Source: an uncultured Opitutia bacterium
GTDB taxonomy: Bacteria; Verrucomicrobiota; Verrucomicrobiia; Opitutales; Opitutaceae
Length of the DNA: 64,000 bases
Reading direction: 5' to 3'
Assembly (NCBI GenBank): GCA_903902745.1
Contig: CAIUWA010000012.1
Location: 24,926-88,925 of the forward strand
Part shown: piece after piece, positions 35,142-42,667 of the stretch
Layout of the letters: the number at the start of each line of letters is the position of its first letter
Numbering within the stretch: the stretch's first letter is position 1
Notes under the pieces: model-generated
Told to the model about the DNA's origin: nothing
Databases searched by the model: none
Seen by the model: only the letters and a program-made list of their open reading frames with translations
Translations under genes and position numbers: made by a program

Positions 35142-36067
35142 ATGATCCACGACCTGTTCACCATTTTCGCGGCGCAAAGTTTCTGGATCGCGGTCCTTCG
35201 CATCGGCACACCGCTCATCCTCGGCACCCTGGGCGTGCTGCTGTGCGAGCGCTGCGGCGTGCTCAACCTCGGCATCGAGGGCATCATGGTGGCGGGCGCT
35301 TACACCGGCTGGCTGGCCGTCTACCATGGGGCAAATCTCTGGGTTGGCGTGCTCGTCGGCGCCGCCACCGGCGCGGCGTTCGGGTTGCTGCATGCCCTGC
35401 TCACCGTGGGGCTGGCCCTGGCGCAGCACGTCGTCGGCCTCGGCATCACCCTGCTGGCGACGAGCCTGGCCTCGTTTTCCTACCGCCTGCATTTCCCCCG
35501 CGTGACGACCCCGCCCACCATCCAGCCCTTCGCCGAGATGCATTGGCTGCACATTCCGGTGTTGAGTGCGCAGACTCCGCTCACCCTGCTGGCGCTCGTG
35601 CTCGTGCCGCTGGTCGGCTACGGGCTCTATCGCACACCCGCGGGCCTTGCATTGCGGATGGCCGGGGAGAATCCCGCCGTGGTCGAGGCCCAGGGCCTGA
35701 GCGTCTATGCCGTTCGCACCCTCGCCCTCGCCGCCGGGAGCGCCCTGATGGGCGTGGCGGGCGCCTACTTGACGCTCTCCGAGTTCAACGCCTTTTTTTC
35801 AACATGGTCAATGGACGCGGCTGGATCTGCGTGGCGCTGGTGGTCTTCGCCTCGTGGCGGCCGGGCAAGGCGCTGTTGGGGGCACTGCTCTTCGCGGCCT
35901 TTGATGCCCTGCAACTGCGGTTGCAGCAATCGAGCGGCGGCGTTGTGCCCTACCAGGTTTTCCTCATGCTGCCCTATGTGCTCTCCATCCTCGCCCTTGT
36001 CATGGTCGCCCGCCGCGCGGCCTACCCGCAGGCGCTGATGAAACCCTATCGCAAGGGCGAACGCTGA
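35142..36067 (+). CDS. Second ABC permease, frameshifted at a T7 tract
   Basis: This is the partner permease of the BMP-type transporter (NupQ/BmpG type). The first 221 codons read normally (LGTLGVLLCERCGVLNLGIEGIM, later GLALRMAGENPAVVEAQGL). The frame is then lost at the run of seven T at about 35793-35799. Past that point the correct sequence continues in another frame as NMVNGRGWICVALVVFASW to the stop at 36067, which abuts codA. One extra T would restore the family sequence (FFFNMVNGRGW). A sequencing or assembly slip, polymerase slippage or a recent mutation are all possible. As read, the product would end at 36038 with an unrelated tail. Confidence 0.8.
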
Positions 36068-37356
36068 TGGACCTCATCGTGCGCAACGCCACGCTGCCGG
36101 ATGGCCGCCGCGGACTGGACCTCGCGGTGCAGGCCGGCCGCATTGCCGCCGTCGAGCCGCGGATCGCCGCGCGGGGCCGCGAGGAAATCGACGCCGCCGG
36201 CCGGCTCGTCACGCCGCCCTTCGTCGACGCCCACTTTCACCTCGATGCCACACTGTCCTACGGCCTGCCGCGCATCAACCGCTCGGGCACGCTGCTGGAA
36301 GGCATCGCCCTCTGGGGCGAGCTGAAGCCGCTGCTGACCCACGAGGCAGTGATCGAGCGGGCACTCAAGTATTGTGACTGGGCCGTCGGACGCGGGCTGC
36401 TCGCCATCCGCTCGCATGTCGATGTGTGTGACGACCGCCTGCTGGCCGTCGAGGCCCTGCTCGAGGTCAGGAAGCGCGTCGCCCCCTACCTTGATCTTCA
36501 GCTGGTCGCGTTCCCGCAGGACGGCCTGCTACGGAGTCCGCGGGCCTTCGAGAATCTCCAGCGCGCCATCGCGCTGGGCGTCGAGGTCGTCGGCGGCATC
36601 CCGCACTTCGAGCGCACGATGGCCGAGGGCGCCGAGTCCGTGCGCCTGCTGTGCGAATTCGCCGCCGCGCGCGGATTGCGCGTCGATCTCCACTGCGACG
36701 AGACGGACGATCCCCTTTCCCGGCACATCGAAACGCTTGCCGCCCAGACCCACCGGCTGGGCCTGCATGGCCGCGTTGTCGGCTCGCATCTCACCTCGAT
36801 GCACTCGATGGACAATTACTACGTCAGCAAACTCATTCCGCTGATGAAAGAGTCCGGGGTCGCGGTCGTGGCCAATCCACTCGTCAACATCGTCATCCAG
36901 GGCCGCCATGACACCTACCCCAAGCGCCGCGGCCTGACGCGGGTGCCCGAGCTGCTGGCGGCAGGCATCGACGTGGCGTTCGGTCAGGATTGCACGATGG
37001 ATCCCTGGTACAGCCTGGGTTCCGGCGACATGCTCGATGTCGCCCACATGGGCCTGCACATCGCCCAGATGACAGGCGTCGAGGCCATGCGCGCGGCCTT
37101 CCAGGCCATCACAGAAACGCCGGCGCGCCTGCTGGGTCTGGACGGCTACGGTCTCGCGCCCGGCTGTCATGGTGACTTCGTGCTGCTGGACGCCAGCGAC
37201 CCGATCGAGGCGATCCGCCTGCGGGCGGCGCGCCTCGCCGTCGTGCGGCGCGGCCGGATCATCAGCCGTGCCCCCGCGGCGCGCGCCGAACTCAATCTGC
37301 CCGGCCGGCCGGCGCACACGGACTTCCGACTGCCGCCGGCTGGCTATGATTCCTAA
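36067..37356 (+). CDS. codA: Cytosine deaminase (CodA family)
   Basis: A 429-residue amidohydrolase that follows E. coli CodA along its whole length. Metal and catalytic residues are His56, His58, His209, Glu212, His241 and Asp308. Shared blocks are PPFVDAHFHLD, HVDVCDD, LQLVAFPQDG, VVGGIPHFE, HCDETDD, SHLTSMHSMDN, NPLVNIVIQGR, DTYPKRRG and FDPWY-like MDPWYSLG. It differs from E. coli at the loop that reads GHDDVFDPW there and GQDCTMDPW here, which may alter ring specificity. It begins at the last base of the frameshifted permease gene, so it deaminates what the BMP-type transporter imports: cytosine or a related aminopyrimidine. Confidence 0.9.
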   Translation: MDLIVRNATLPDGRRGLDLAVQAGRIAAVEPRIAARGREEIDAAGRLVTPPFVDAHFHLDATLSYGLPRINRSGTLLEGIALWGELKPLLTHEAVIERALKYCDWAVGRGLLAIRSHVDVCDDRLLAVEALLEVRKRVAPYLDLQLVAFPQDGLLRSPRAFENLQRAIALGVEVVGGIPHFERTMAEGAESVRLLCEFAAARGLRVDLHCDETDDPLSRHIETLAAQTHRLGLHGRVVGSHLTSMHSMDNYYVSKLIPLMKESGVAVVANPLVNIVIQGRHDTYPKRRGLTRVPELLAAGIDVAFGQDCTMDPWYSLGSGDMLDVAHMGLHIAQMTGVEAMRAAFQAITETPARLLGLDGYGLAPGCHGDFVLLDASDPIEAIRLRAARLAVVRRGRIISRAPAARAELNLPGRPAHTDFRLPPAGYDS

Positions 37357-37429
37357 TCCGGAACGCCGGCGTTCATGGCCCGGGAGTTTACGGCGGGAGC
37401 TTGCACCGATGAAATCGTCACTCCCACAG

Positions 37430-37530
37430 CCAACACACCCCGCCCTTTCGGGCACCCCTCTTGATAGAGGGAACCCAATCTTCTCCCCTCTAAAAAGAGG
37501 GGTGGCACAAAGCGCCGGGGTGTGTCGGTT
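37430..37530. repeat. Extragenic-type inverted repeat at the 5' end of a binding-protein gene (IR-F)
   Basis: Two nested arm pairs: CCAACACACCCCG (37430 onward) against CGGGGTGTGTCGG near 37516-37528, and CACCCCTCTTGATAGAG (37453 onward) against CTCTAAAAAGAGGGGTGG (37488 onward). It separates codA from the signal peptide of the next gene and probably sits in its leader. Confidence 0.7.
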
Positions 37531-38509
37531 CGACCTCGGCGGCAGCGAACCATCCCGGTTGGGATGTCTGCTCTTGTTCTTCGCTCTGGCCGTGGCCGGA
37601 AGTGCCGCCGAGCCGGTCACTTTCTATCCGGACTGGTTTCCCGGACCACAGTTCGCCGGGTTTTATGTGGCGGCTGATCGCGGGTTTTTCCGAGAGGCCG
37701 GTCTGGAGGTGGCATTCGTGCCCTTCAAGTTCGGGGCCAAGACGAACGAGGCGATCGCCGCATCTTCGGTCTGCGCGCTGGGCAGCATCGAGGGTTACAT
37801 TTTTCTCCAGCAACGCGCGGCCGGGCCGGATCTCCGCGCGCTCGCGGCGGTGCTGCAGGAAAGCCCGGCGGGCTTCATGTCGCTCACCGCGACCGGCATC
37901 GCCTCCGTGCGTGATTTTTCGGGCAAGCGCATTGGCGTGCACAAATTTGCCGACCCGCTTTATCACTGGTTCCTGCACCGCGCCGGCATGAGCGAAACCG
38001 CCGCCACGCTGGTGCCGGTCGGCAACGACCTCGGGCTGCTCACCCGCGGCGAGGTCCAGGCTATGCAAGGCTACGCCATCGAGGAGTTCGTGCGCCTGCA
38101 ACAAATGACCGGCGGTCAGGCGCGCTTCCTGTCGTTCCGCGAACTCGGTTTCGATGCCTATTCCGAGATCCTCTACACGACGGCGCCCCAGCACGCGCAA
38201 CACCACGCGGCGCTTCAGGCCTTCCTCGCCGCCACGCAGCGCGGATGGATCCACGCCCTGGCGCATCCGGATGATGCGCTGGCCGCCCTGCGGGCGCGCC
38301 TCGGGACGGACTTCGACGAGCCCTATTTGCGCGCATCCCTCGCCGCGCTGGCTCCCTATGTCAGCGGCGGCGGCCCGCCCCTCGCTCCGATGCGCCCGGA
38401 AAAATGGCGGCAGATGCAGGCCGCCTGCGTCGAGATGGGTTTTTTGGCGAAGGCGGAACCCGTGGAAAATTTCCTCCCGCCCGGACCTACTTCTTCCCCT
38501 CCGCCGTGA
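37520..38509 (+). CDS. NMT1/THI5-like periplasmic substrate-binding protein
   Basis: A protein of about 329 residues of the THI5/NMT1 binding fold. The hydrophobic core LGCLLLFFALAVAGSAA ends a signal peptide, and the mature part starts VTFYPDWFPGPQFAGFYVAADRGFF, then GLEVAFVPFKFG. The GTG at 37520 is preferred because it makes the signal peptide N-terminal; ATG starts at 37409 and 37346 are in frame but would translate through the inverted repeat. It follows codA. No ATPase or permease is next to it, so it may feed another transporter. Its 3' end overlaps the convergent gene by 23 bases. Confidence 0.75.
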   Translation: MCRFDLGGSEPSRLGCLLLFFALAVAGSAAEPVTFYPDWFPGPQFAGFYVAADRGFFREAGLEVAFVPFKFGAKTNEAIAASSVCALGSIEGYIFLQQRAAGPDLRALAAVLQESPAGFMSLTATGIASVRDFSGKRIGVHKFADPLYHWFLHRAGMSETAATLVPVGNDLGLLTRGEVQAMQGYAIEEFVRLQQMTGGQARFLSFRELGFDAYSEILYTTAPQHAQHHAALQAFLAATQRGWIHALAHPDDALAALRARLGTDFDEPYLRASLAALAPYVSGGGPPLAPMRPEKWRQMQAACVEMGFLAKAEPVENFLPPGPTSSPPP

Positions 38510-39365
38510 TGAAGGCGATCAGCTGCGCGATCTCGGGATCGGTGTAATGCGGATGTGCCTCCATCAAGGCCCCGTCCATCATCGCCTGCGGGTTGTGAAC
38601 GTATTTTTTGAAAAAATCCGCATTGTAGCCGGCAATGGCCTGGACCACCGGGAACGGCTGGGCGCATTTGGTCCCGGCGAACATCTTTCCCGGGCCTTCG
38701 TGACAGCAGGTACAGGAATTGACCCAGATCTCCCGTCCCTGCACCGCCCGCGGCGAGAGCGACGACCACGGGCCGGTATAGGCGCCGGCAAATTTCTCGG
38801 CATAGTTCGCCACCTCCACCACCGTCACGCCCCACGGTTTTTTGTGGGGCGCATCCAACATCTGCGCCACCGCGGGCGCCGCCACGGGGGAGACGGACAT
38901 GACATAGGGGCCGGGATTGAACTTCAGCCCAGGGGGCGGCCAGTTCTCCGGGCCCTGGCCGTTGATCTCGAGGACGACAAACGGCCGGTGACTCGTGATG
39001 AAGTCAGCGCGGAACACCGACGCGTAGCCATCGCTGCACGTCGCCAGCAAGACATCGGCTCCATTGTCGCGTGGCAGCTGTTTCCACAGGTCCTCCAGGA
39101 AAACCACCGTGACCTCCTGCTCGCCCGGCACGAATTCGCCATCCACCTTCAGCTTCGTGACCGGCAGTGCGCGCAAGTCAGCCCAGGTCACATAGCGACT
39201 CTGCCCCGCCGGCACCCCCACCAGGCGGCCGGTCAGTTCGAGATCGAATTTTGAGCCGCGCTCCTTGTGGAGCTCGAGGGCGCGCCCCGGCAGGGCTGTG
39301 AGCAAAAGGATGACAGCCGCCACTAGCAGCTGGCGGAAGCATCGCGAGAGGATCAATTTCTTCAT
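38487..39365 (-). CDS. SUOX-fold domain fused to cytochrome c, periplasmic
   Basis: A 292-residue exported protein. Residues 1-30 form a signal peptide (start ATG at 39365). Residues about 40-150 resemble the molybdopterin-oxidoreductase (sulfite oxidase) fold: LTGRLVG, VTWADLRALPVTKL, then VLLATCSDGYASVF, where Cys110 sits near the cofactor-cysteine context. The C-terminal part is a class I cytochrome c with the heme motif CTCCH (Cys218, Cys221, His222) and Met-rich MMDGALM as possible axial ligand. It could pass electrons from the salvage oxidation to the respiratory chain, which is inference. It is divergent from the THI5-like lipoprotein at 39504. Confidence 0.72.
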   Translation of the reverse strand: MKKLILSRCFRQLLVAAVILLLTALPGRALELHKERGSKFDLELTGRLVGVPAGQSRYVTWADLRALPVTKLKVDGEFVPGEQEVTVVFLEDLWKQLPRDNGADVLLATCSDGYASVFRADFITSHRPFVVLEINGQGPENWPPPGLKFNPGPYVMSVSPVAAPAVAQMLDAPHKKPWGVTVVEVANYAEKFAGAYTGPWSSLSPRAVQGREIWVNSCTCCHEGPGKMFAGTKCAQPFPVVQAIAGYNADFFKKYVHNPQAMMDGALMEAHPHYTDPEIAQLIAFITAEGKK

Positions 39366-39503
39366 GGTTCGGTTGCGACTGAAACAACGCGGGAGGCCAC
39401 TTCTCGCCGGAGCAACCCGCGCAAGGTCCCCGACGGTCCCGCGCAAATAACTTTGAGCGGTATTCCCATCTAGCACGAAAAATGCCTATATGACCCAAAC
39501 CTT

Positions 39504-40526
39504 ATGAAATCTCCCCGAAATCCGGCCTCCGGCATTTTACTGGCGGCCTTGGCGTTGATCGCGGGCGGTTGCGCCAAAAAATCCGAACCGGCAGGCGCCG
39601 GGGCGAAGGCGCCACCCTTCAAGCTTACCGTCCAGCTCGATTGGGTCGCAGAGCCCGAGCACGGCTCGTTTTACACCGCCGAGGCCCTGGGCTATTTCCG
39701 CGACGAGAACCTCGATGTCACGCTGCTCCAGGGCGGCCCCAATGCCTACTCGCTGAACAAGGTCGCCACCAACCAGGCCCAGCTCGGCCAGTCCGACTCC
39801 ACCAATGTCCTCCTGGCCATCCAGTCCGGTGCTCCCCTGCTCAACATCGCGGCCATCTTCCAGCATGACCCCAGCGTGCTGATGATGCAGGAGGCCAATA
39901 CCGTGAAGGACTGGCCCGATCTCAACGGCCGCACGATCATGGCCCGCCCCGAATGGGCCTTCCTGCCCTACCTGCGGAAAAAATATGGCATTGGCTTCAA
40001 CGTCGTCCCGCAGAATTTCGACCTCGGCCGCCTCGCCGTCGATCCGACCTTTGTCCAGCAGGGTTTCTACATCGCGGAGCCGTACCAGCTCGTCACCAAG
40101 GGGGTGAAGCTGAAATATCTCACCTGCTGGGACACCGGCTTCGACGCCTACACCACGATCTTCACCAACCGCACCTTCGCCCGCGAGCACGGAGACCAGC
40201 TCCGCGCCTTTCTCCGCGCCCTGCACCGCGGATATCAATCCTACATTGAGAAAGACGGGGCGCCCGCCCACGCCATCATGCTCAAGATTAACCCCAAGGC
40301 CTCGGCCGGCTACCTGGACTGGTCGCGCCAGCAGATCATCGGGGCGCAACTCGCCCACCGGGATGATGTGGACTACCTCACGATCACGTCCGAGCGCTAC
40401 CAGAAACAAATCTCCCAGCTCGAGGAACTCGGCATCCTGCCAGCCGGCGCGCTGAAAGCGGAAATGGTGATGGACGCATCCTTTCTCCCCGCCGGGTCAA
40501 AAGAGGACGCAAAAACCACGAAGTAG
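39504..40526 (+). CDS. NMT1/THI5-like ABC substrate-binding lipoprotein (second ThiY-like)
   Basis: A 340-residue lipoprotein with lipobox IAGGC and Cys23. The mature domain opens QLDWVAEPEHGSFYTAEALGYF and has LDVTLLQGGPNAYSLNKVATNQAQLGQSDS, closely parallel to the binding protein at 26888 (DWYAEPEHGGFY, SQGGPN). The two are probably paralogues with related ligands. It stands alone, divergent from the cytochrome gene, with a 414-base non-coding region after it. Confidence 0.88.
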   Translation: MKSPRNPASGILLAALALIAGGCAKKSEPAGAGAKAPPFKLTVQLDWVAEPEHGSFYTAEALGYFRDENLDVTLLQGGPNAYSLNKVATNQAQLGQSDSTNVLLAIQSGAPLLNIAAIFQHDPSVLMMQEANTVKDWPDLNGRTIMARPEWAFLPYLRKKYGIGFNVVPQNFDLGRLAVDPTFVQQGFYIAEPYQLVTKGVKLKYLTCWDTGFDAYTTIFTNRTFAREHGDQLRAFLRALHRGYQSYIEKDGAPAHAIMLKINPKASAGYLDWSRQQIIGAQLAHRDDVDYLTITSERYQKQISQLEELGILPAGALKAEMVMDASFLPAGSKEDAKTTK

Positions 40527-40940
40527 AAAATCCGGCGGCGGTGAGGCGCCGGCCACAGCCGGGATTGTGCCCCATGATCAGGTCCGGGATACGTTCCGAC
40601 CTGCGTCGCGATGTCAGACCCGGAAAACACAAGAGCCGTCCCCGATGAAAGAGACGGCCCGTGTGACCTAACACCAAGCAAACCGTAAGAACTACAAACT
40701 TACCGTTCTTGCGAACGATACTGACTACACAGGGAAAGACGCGGTGATCAGTAAAACGCTCAAAAATAGCCGGAAGATTTCCAAAACCGATCGGCTGGCC
40801 GCAAGATCATGACAATCAATCATTAGCCATCGTTTCTTTGTCTTTTTCTTTCCCCTTCTGCCGGCCCGCAGAAAATTTCAAAATTTTCTTACATATTCGC
40901 CGCACCGCAGCGGACCAAGCGCCCTGCGCCCAACTACCGG
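40527..40940. other. 414-base gene-free stretch between convergent genes
   Basis: No convincing gene is seen. It is less GC-rich than the surroundings from about 40680 to 40900. It holds a hairpin at 40626-40665 (GCCGTC / GACGGC with an outer ACAC/GTGT stem). Read on the minus strand this is followed by TGTGTTTTCC, so it may end a transcript that runs leftward from kamA. A 3'UTR or an unannotated small RNA is possible. Confidence 0.4.
40626..40665 (-). terminator. Candidate terminator hairpin downstream of kamA
   Basis: Stem GCCGTC/GACGGC (40635-40640 and 40652-40657) with an outer ACAC/GTGT helix. On the minus strand it is followed by a modest T-rich run (TGTTTT). It lies about 280 bases past the kamA stop. 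Confidence 0.4.
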
Positions 40941-42140
40941 CTAGCGGAGCGTGATGGACTCAATGCCCTGCAACGGCAGGGGTGCGCCGTCGGCGGTTTT
41001 GCGCGGCGTGCTCTTGAGCGGATAGCGGAAGACCTTGCCCTCGTAATTGCGGAACACGACCTCGTCGTCGGTGATTTTTTCGACGTAGTCGGGATTGACC
41101 GGCACCTTCCCGCCACCGCCGGGGGCATCGATCGTGTACTGCGGCACGGCATACCCGGTGGTGTGGCCACGGAGCGCCTGGATGATCTCAAGGCCCTTGC
41201 GCACATCGACCTTGAAGTGCGCGCCGCCGGTAATGAGATCCATCTGATAGAGATAGTAGGGCCGCACGCGCATGCGCAGCAGGCGGTGCACGAGGGCCTT
41301 CATGACGTCGGCATCGTCGTTTACGCCCTTGAGCAGGACGCTCTGGTTGCCGAGCGGCACGCCGGCAAACGACAGGCGCTCGCACGCGTCCTTCAGCTCC
41401 GCGGTGCATTCCTTCGGATGGTTCACGTGGATGCTCATCCAGATGGGACCGTATTTTTTGAAAATTTCGCAGAGCGCCGGCGTGATGCGCTGCGGCAGGA
41501 ACACGGGGATGCGCGAGCCGATGCGGATGAACTCCACGTGCTTGATCGCGCGCAGCCGGCTGAGCAGGTGCTCCAGCTTTTTGTCGGAAAGCAGCAGTGG
41601 ATCACCACCCGAGAGCAGCACGTCGCGGATCTCCGGGTGCGCCTCGATGTAGCGCAGGGCCTGCTCGTGCTCCGGGTGGAAGTTGTAGTCCTGCGCGTTG
41701 GAGACGAGCCGGCTCCGGGTGCAATACCGGCAGTAGGCCGCGCAGCGGTCGGTCACGAGGAACAGCACGCGGTCCGGGTAGCGGTGCACCAGGCCGGGCA
41801 CGGGCGAGTGCTCGTCCTCGTGGAGTGAATCGAGCTGCTCCTCCTCCGACACGATCATCTCGTCCGCCCGCGGGATGACCTGCTTGCGGATCGGGCACTC
41901 CGGGTCGTGGCGGTCGATGAGGTTGAAAAAATACGGCGTGATCGCGAGTGCCAGCTTCTGCTTGGCAAAGGCGCAGCCGGCCTTTTCCGTGGCGGTCAGC
42001 GTCATGAACTGCTCAAGCTGCTCAACCGTCGTGAGGCGGTTCTTCAATTGCCAGGCCCAGTCCTGCCAGTCGGAGGCCGGAATGTGCTGCCACAGTCCCT
42101 GGCCCTCGAACCAGGCGGAGCGATCTTCAGTATAGGGCAT
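40941..42140 (-). CDS. kamA: Lysine 2,3-aminomutase (radical SAM, PLP)
   Basis: A 399-residue KamA-type enzyme converting L-lysine to beta-lysine with a [4Fe-4S] cluster, SAM and PLP. The cluster motif CAAYCRYC gives Cys133, Cys137 and Cys140. The SAM loop is LLSGGDPLLL near 175-184. The PLP lysine is Lys345 in DAPGGGGK. Residues that bind lysine in the clostridial enzyme are matched by Arg142, Asp301 and Asp338. Length favours true lysine aminomutase over the shorter EpmB. No acetyltransferase partner (ablB) lies next to it, so the fate of beta-lysine is unclear; it may serve osmoprotection if ablB is elsewhere. Confidence 0.9.
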   Translation of the reverse strand: MPYTEDRSAWFEGQGLWQHIPASDWQDWAWQLKNRLTTVEQLEQFMTLTATEKAGCAFAKQKLALAITPYFFNLIDRHDPECPIRKQVIPRADEMIVSEEEQLDSLHEDEHSPVPGLVHRYPDRVLFLVTDRCAAYCRYCTRSRLVSNAQDYNFHPEHEQALRYIEAHPEIRDVLLSGGDPLLLSDKKLEHLLSRLRAIKHVEFIRIGSRIPVFLPQRITPALCEIFKKYGPIWMSIHVNHPKECTAELKDACERLSFAGVPLGNQSVLLKGVNDDADVMKALVHRLLRMRVRPYYLYQMDLITGGAHFKVDVRKGLEIIQALRGHTTGYAVPQYTIDAPGGGGKVPVNPDYVEKITDDEVVFRNYEGKVFRYPLKSTPRKTADGAPLPLQGIESITLR

Positions 42141-42667
42141 GGCGGAGATTCCGGCGACAGTTAGGTGCCGAACGACCCCGTGTCAAATGAGGGCGGCGTT
42201 TGGGCGGTGTGGTCCTCCGTGCGCGATCAGGGCGAGCCGCCGGTCATTCGCCGGCGGTTAGCGATGGCGCCCAAGCGACCGCCGCTACCGCGGCGCCGCG
42301 CCGGGCGGGAGTCGGTTTGGAAAATCACCCCGTCTTTCCTCGTCGCCCTTGGGGCGCCGGTGAATTCATCGCCCGTTAAATTCCCCGCGGAGGACGCGCC
42401 CGCCAGTTGCGCCGATGAGATTCCACCTCCCTAAGACTCACCACCGCAGACTGACCCATCACCCGCGATTCGCCGATCGCCACCGGACCGGTGAAATGGC
42501 CGCGGTGCAAAAGGGCTTCGCCGTTCAAAAAAATCCGCCCAAAAAAAATCGCCGATCCGAAAACCTTGCTCGCCTGCAATGGGGTGAAGTGCTACTACTC
42601 ATTCCGTTTGGGACCGGTCCCTCCGGACTCCCGCTCCACCACCCCAATCAATCTTCGCCAAAAACTC
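42141..42667. other. 527-base intergenic region between divergent genes
   Basis: No convincing gene is seen; the open frames lack starts with support and have shadow-like composition. It contains a GC-rich hairpin around 42237-42260 (GCCGCCGG with CCGGCGG) and an A-rich stretch near 42530-42550. Promoters for kamA and the hydroxylase-like gene must lie here, but no clear -35/-10 pair was identified. Confidence 0.5.

Noticed and set aside
40725..40823. Minus-strand ORF of 32 codons in the 40.5-kb gap
   Set aside because: No ribosome-binding site and no overlap with a gene; composition is weakly hydrophobic but there is no other support.
42165..42434. Plus-strand 89-codon frame in the kamA-hydroxylase gap
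   Set aside because: No start support or recognisable protein pattern; Pro/Ala/Arg-rich composition is typical of shadows.
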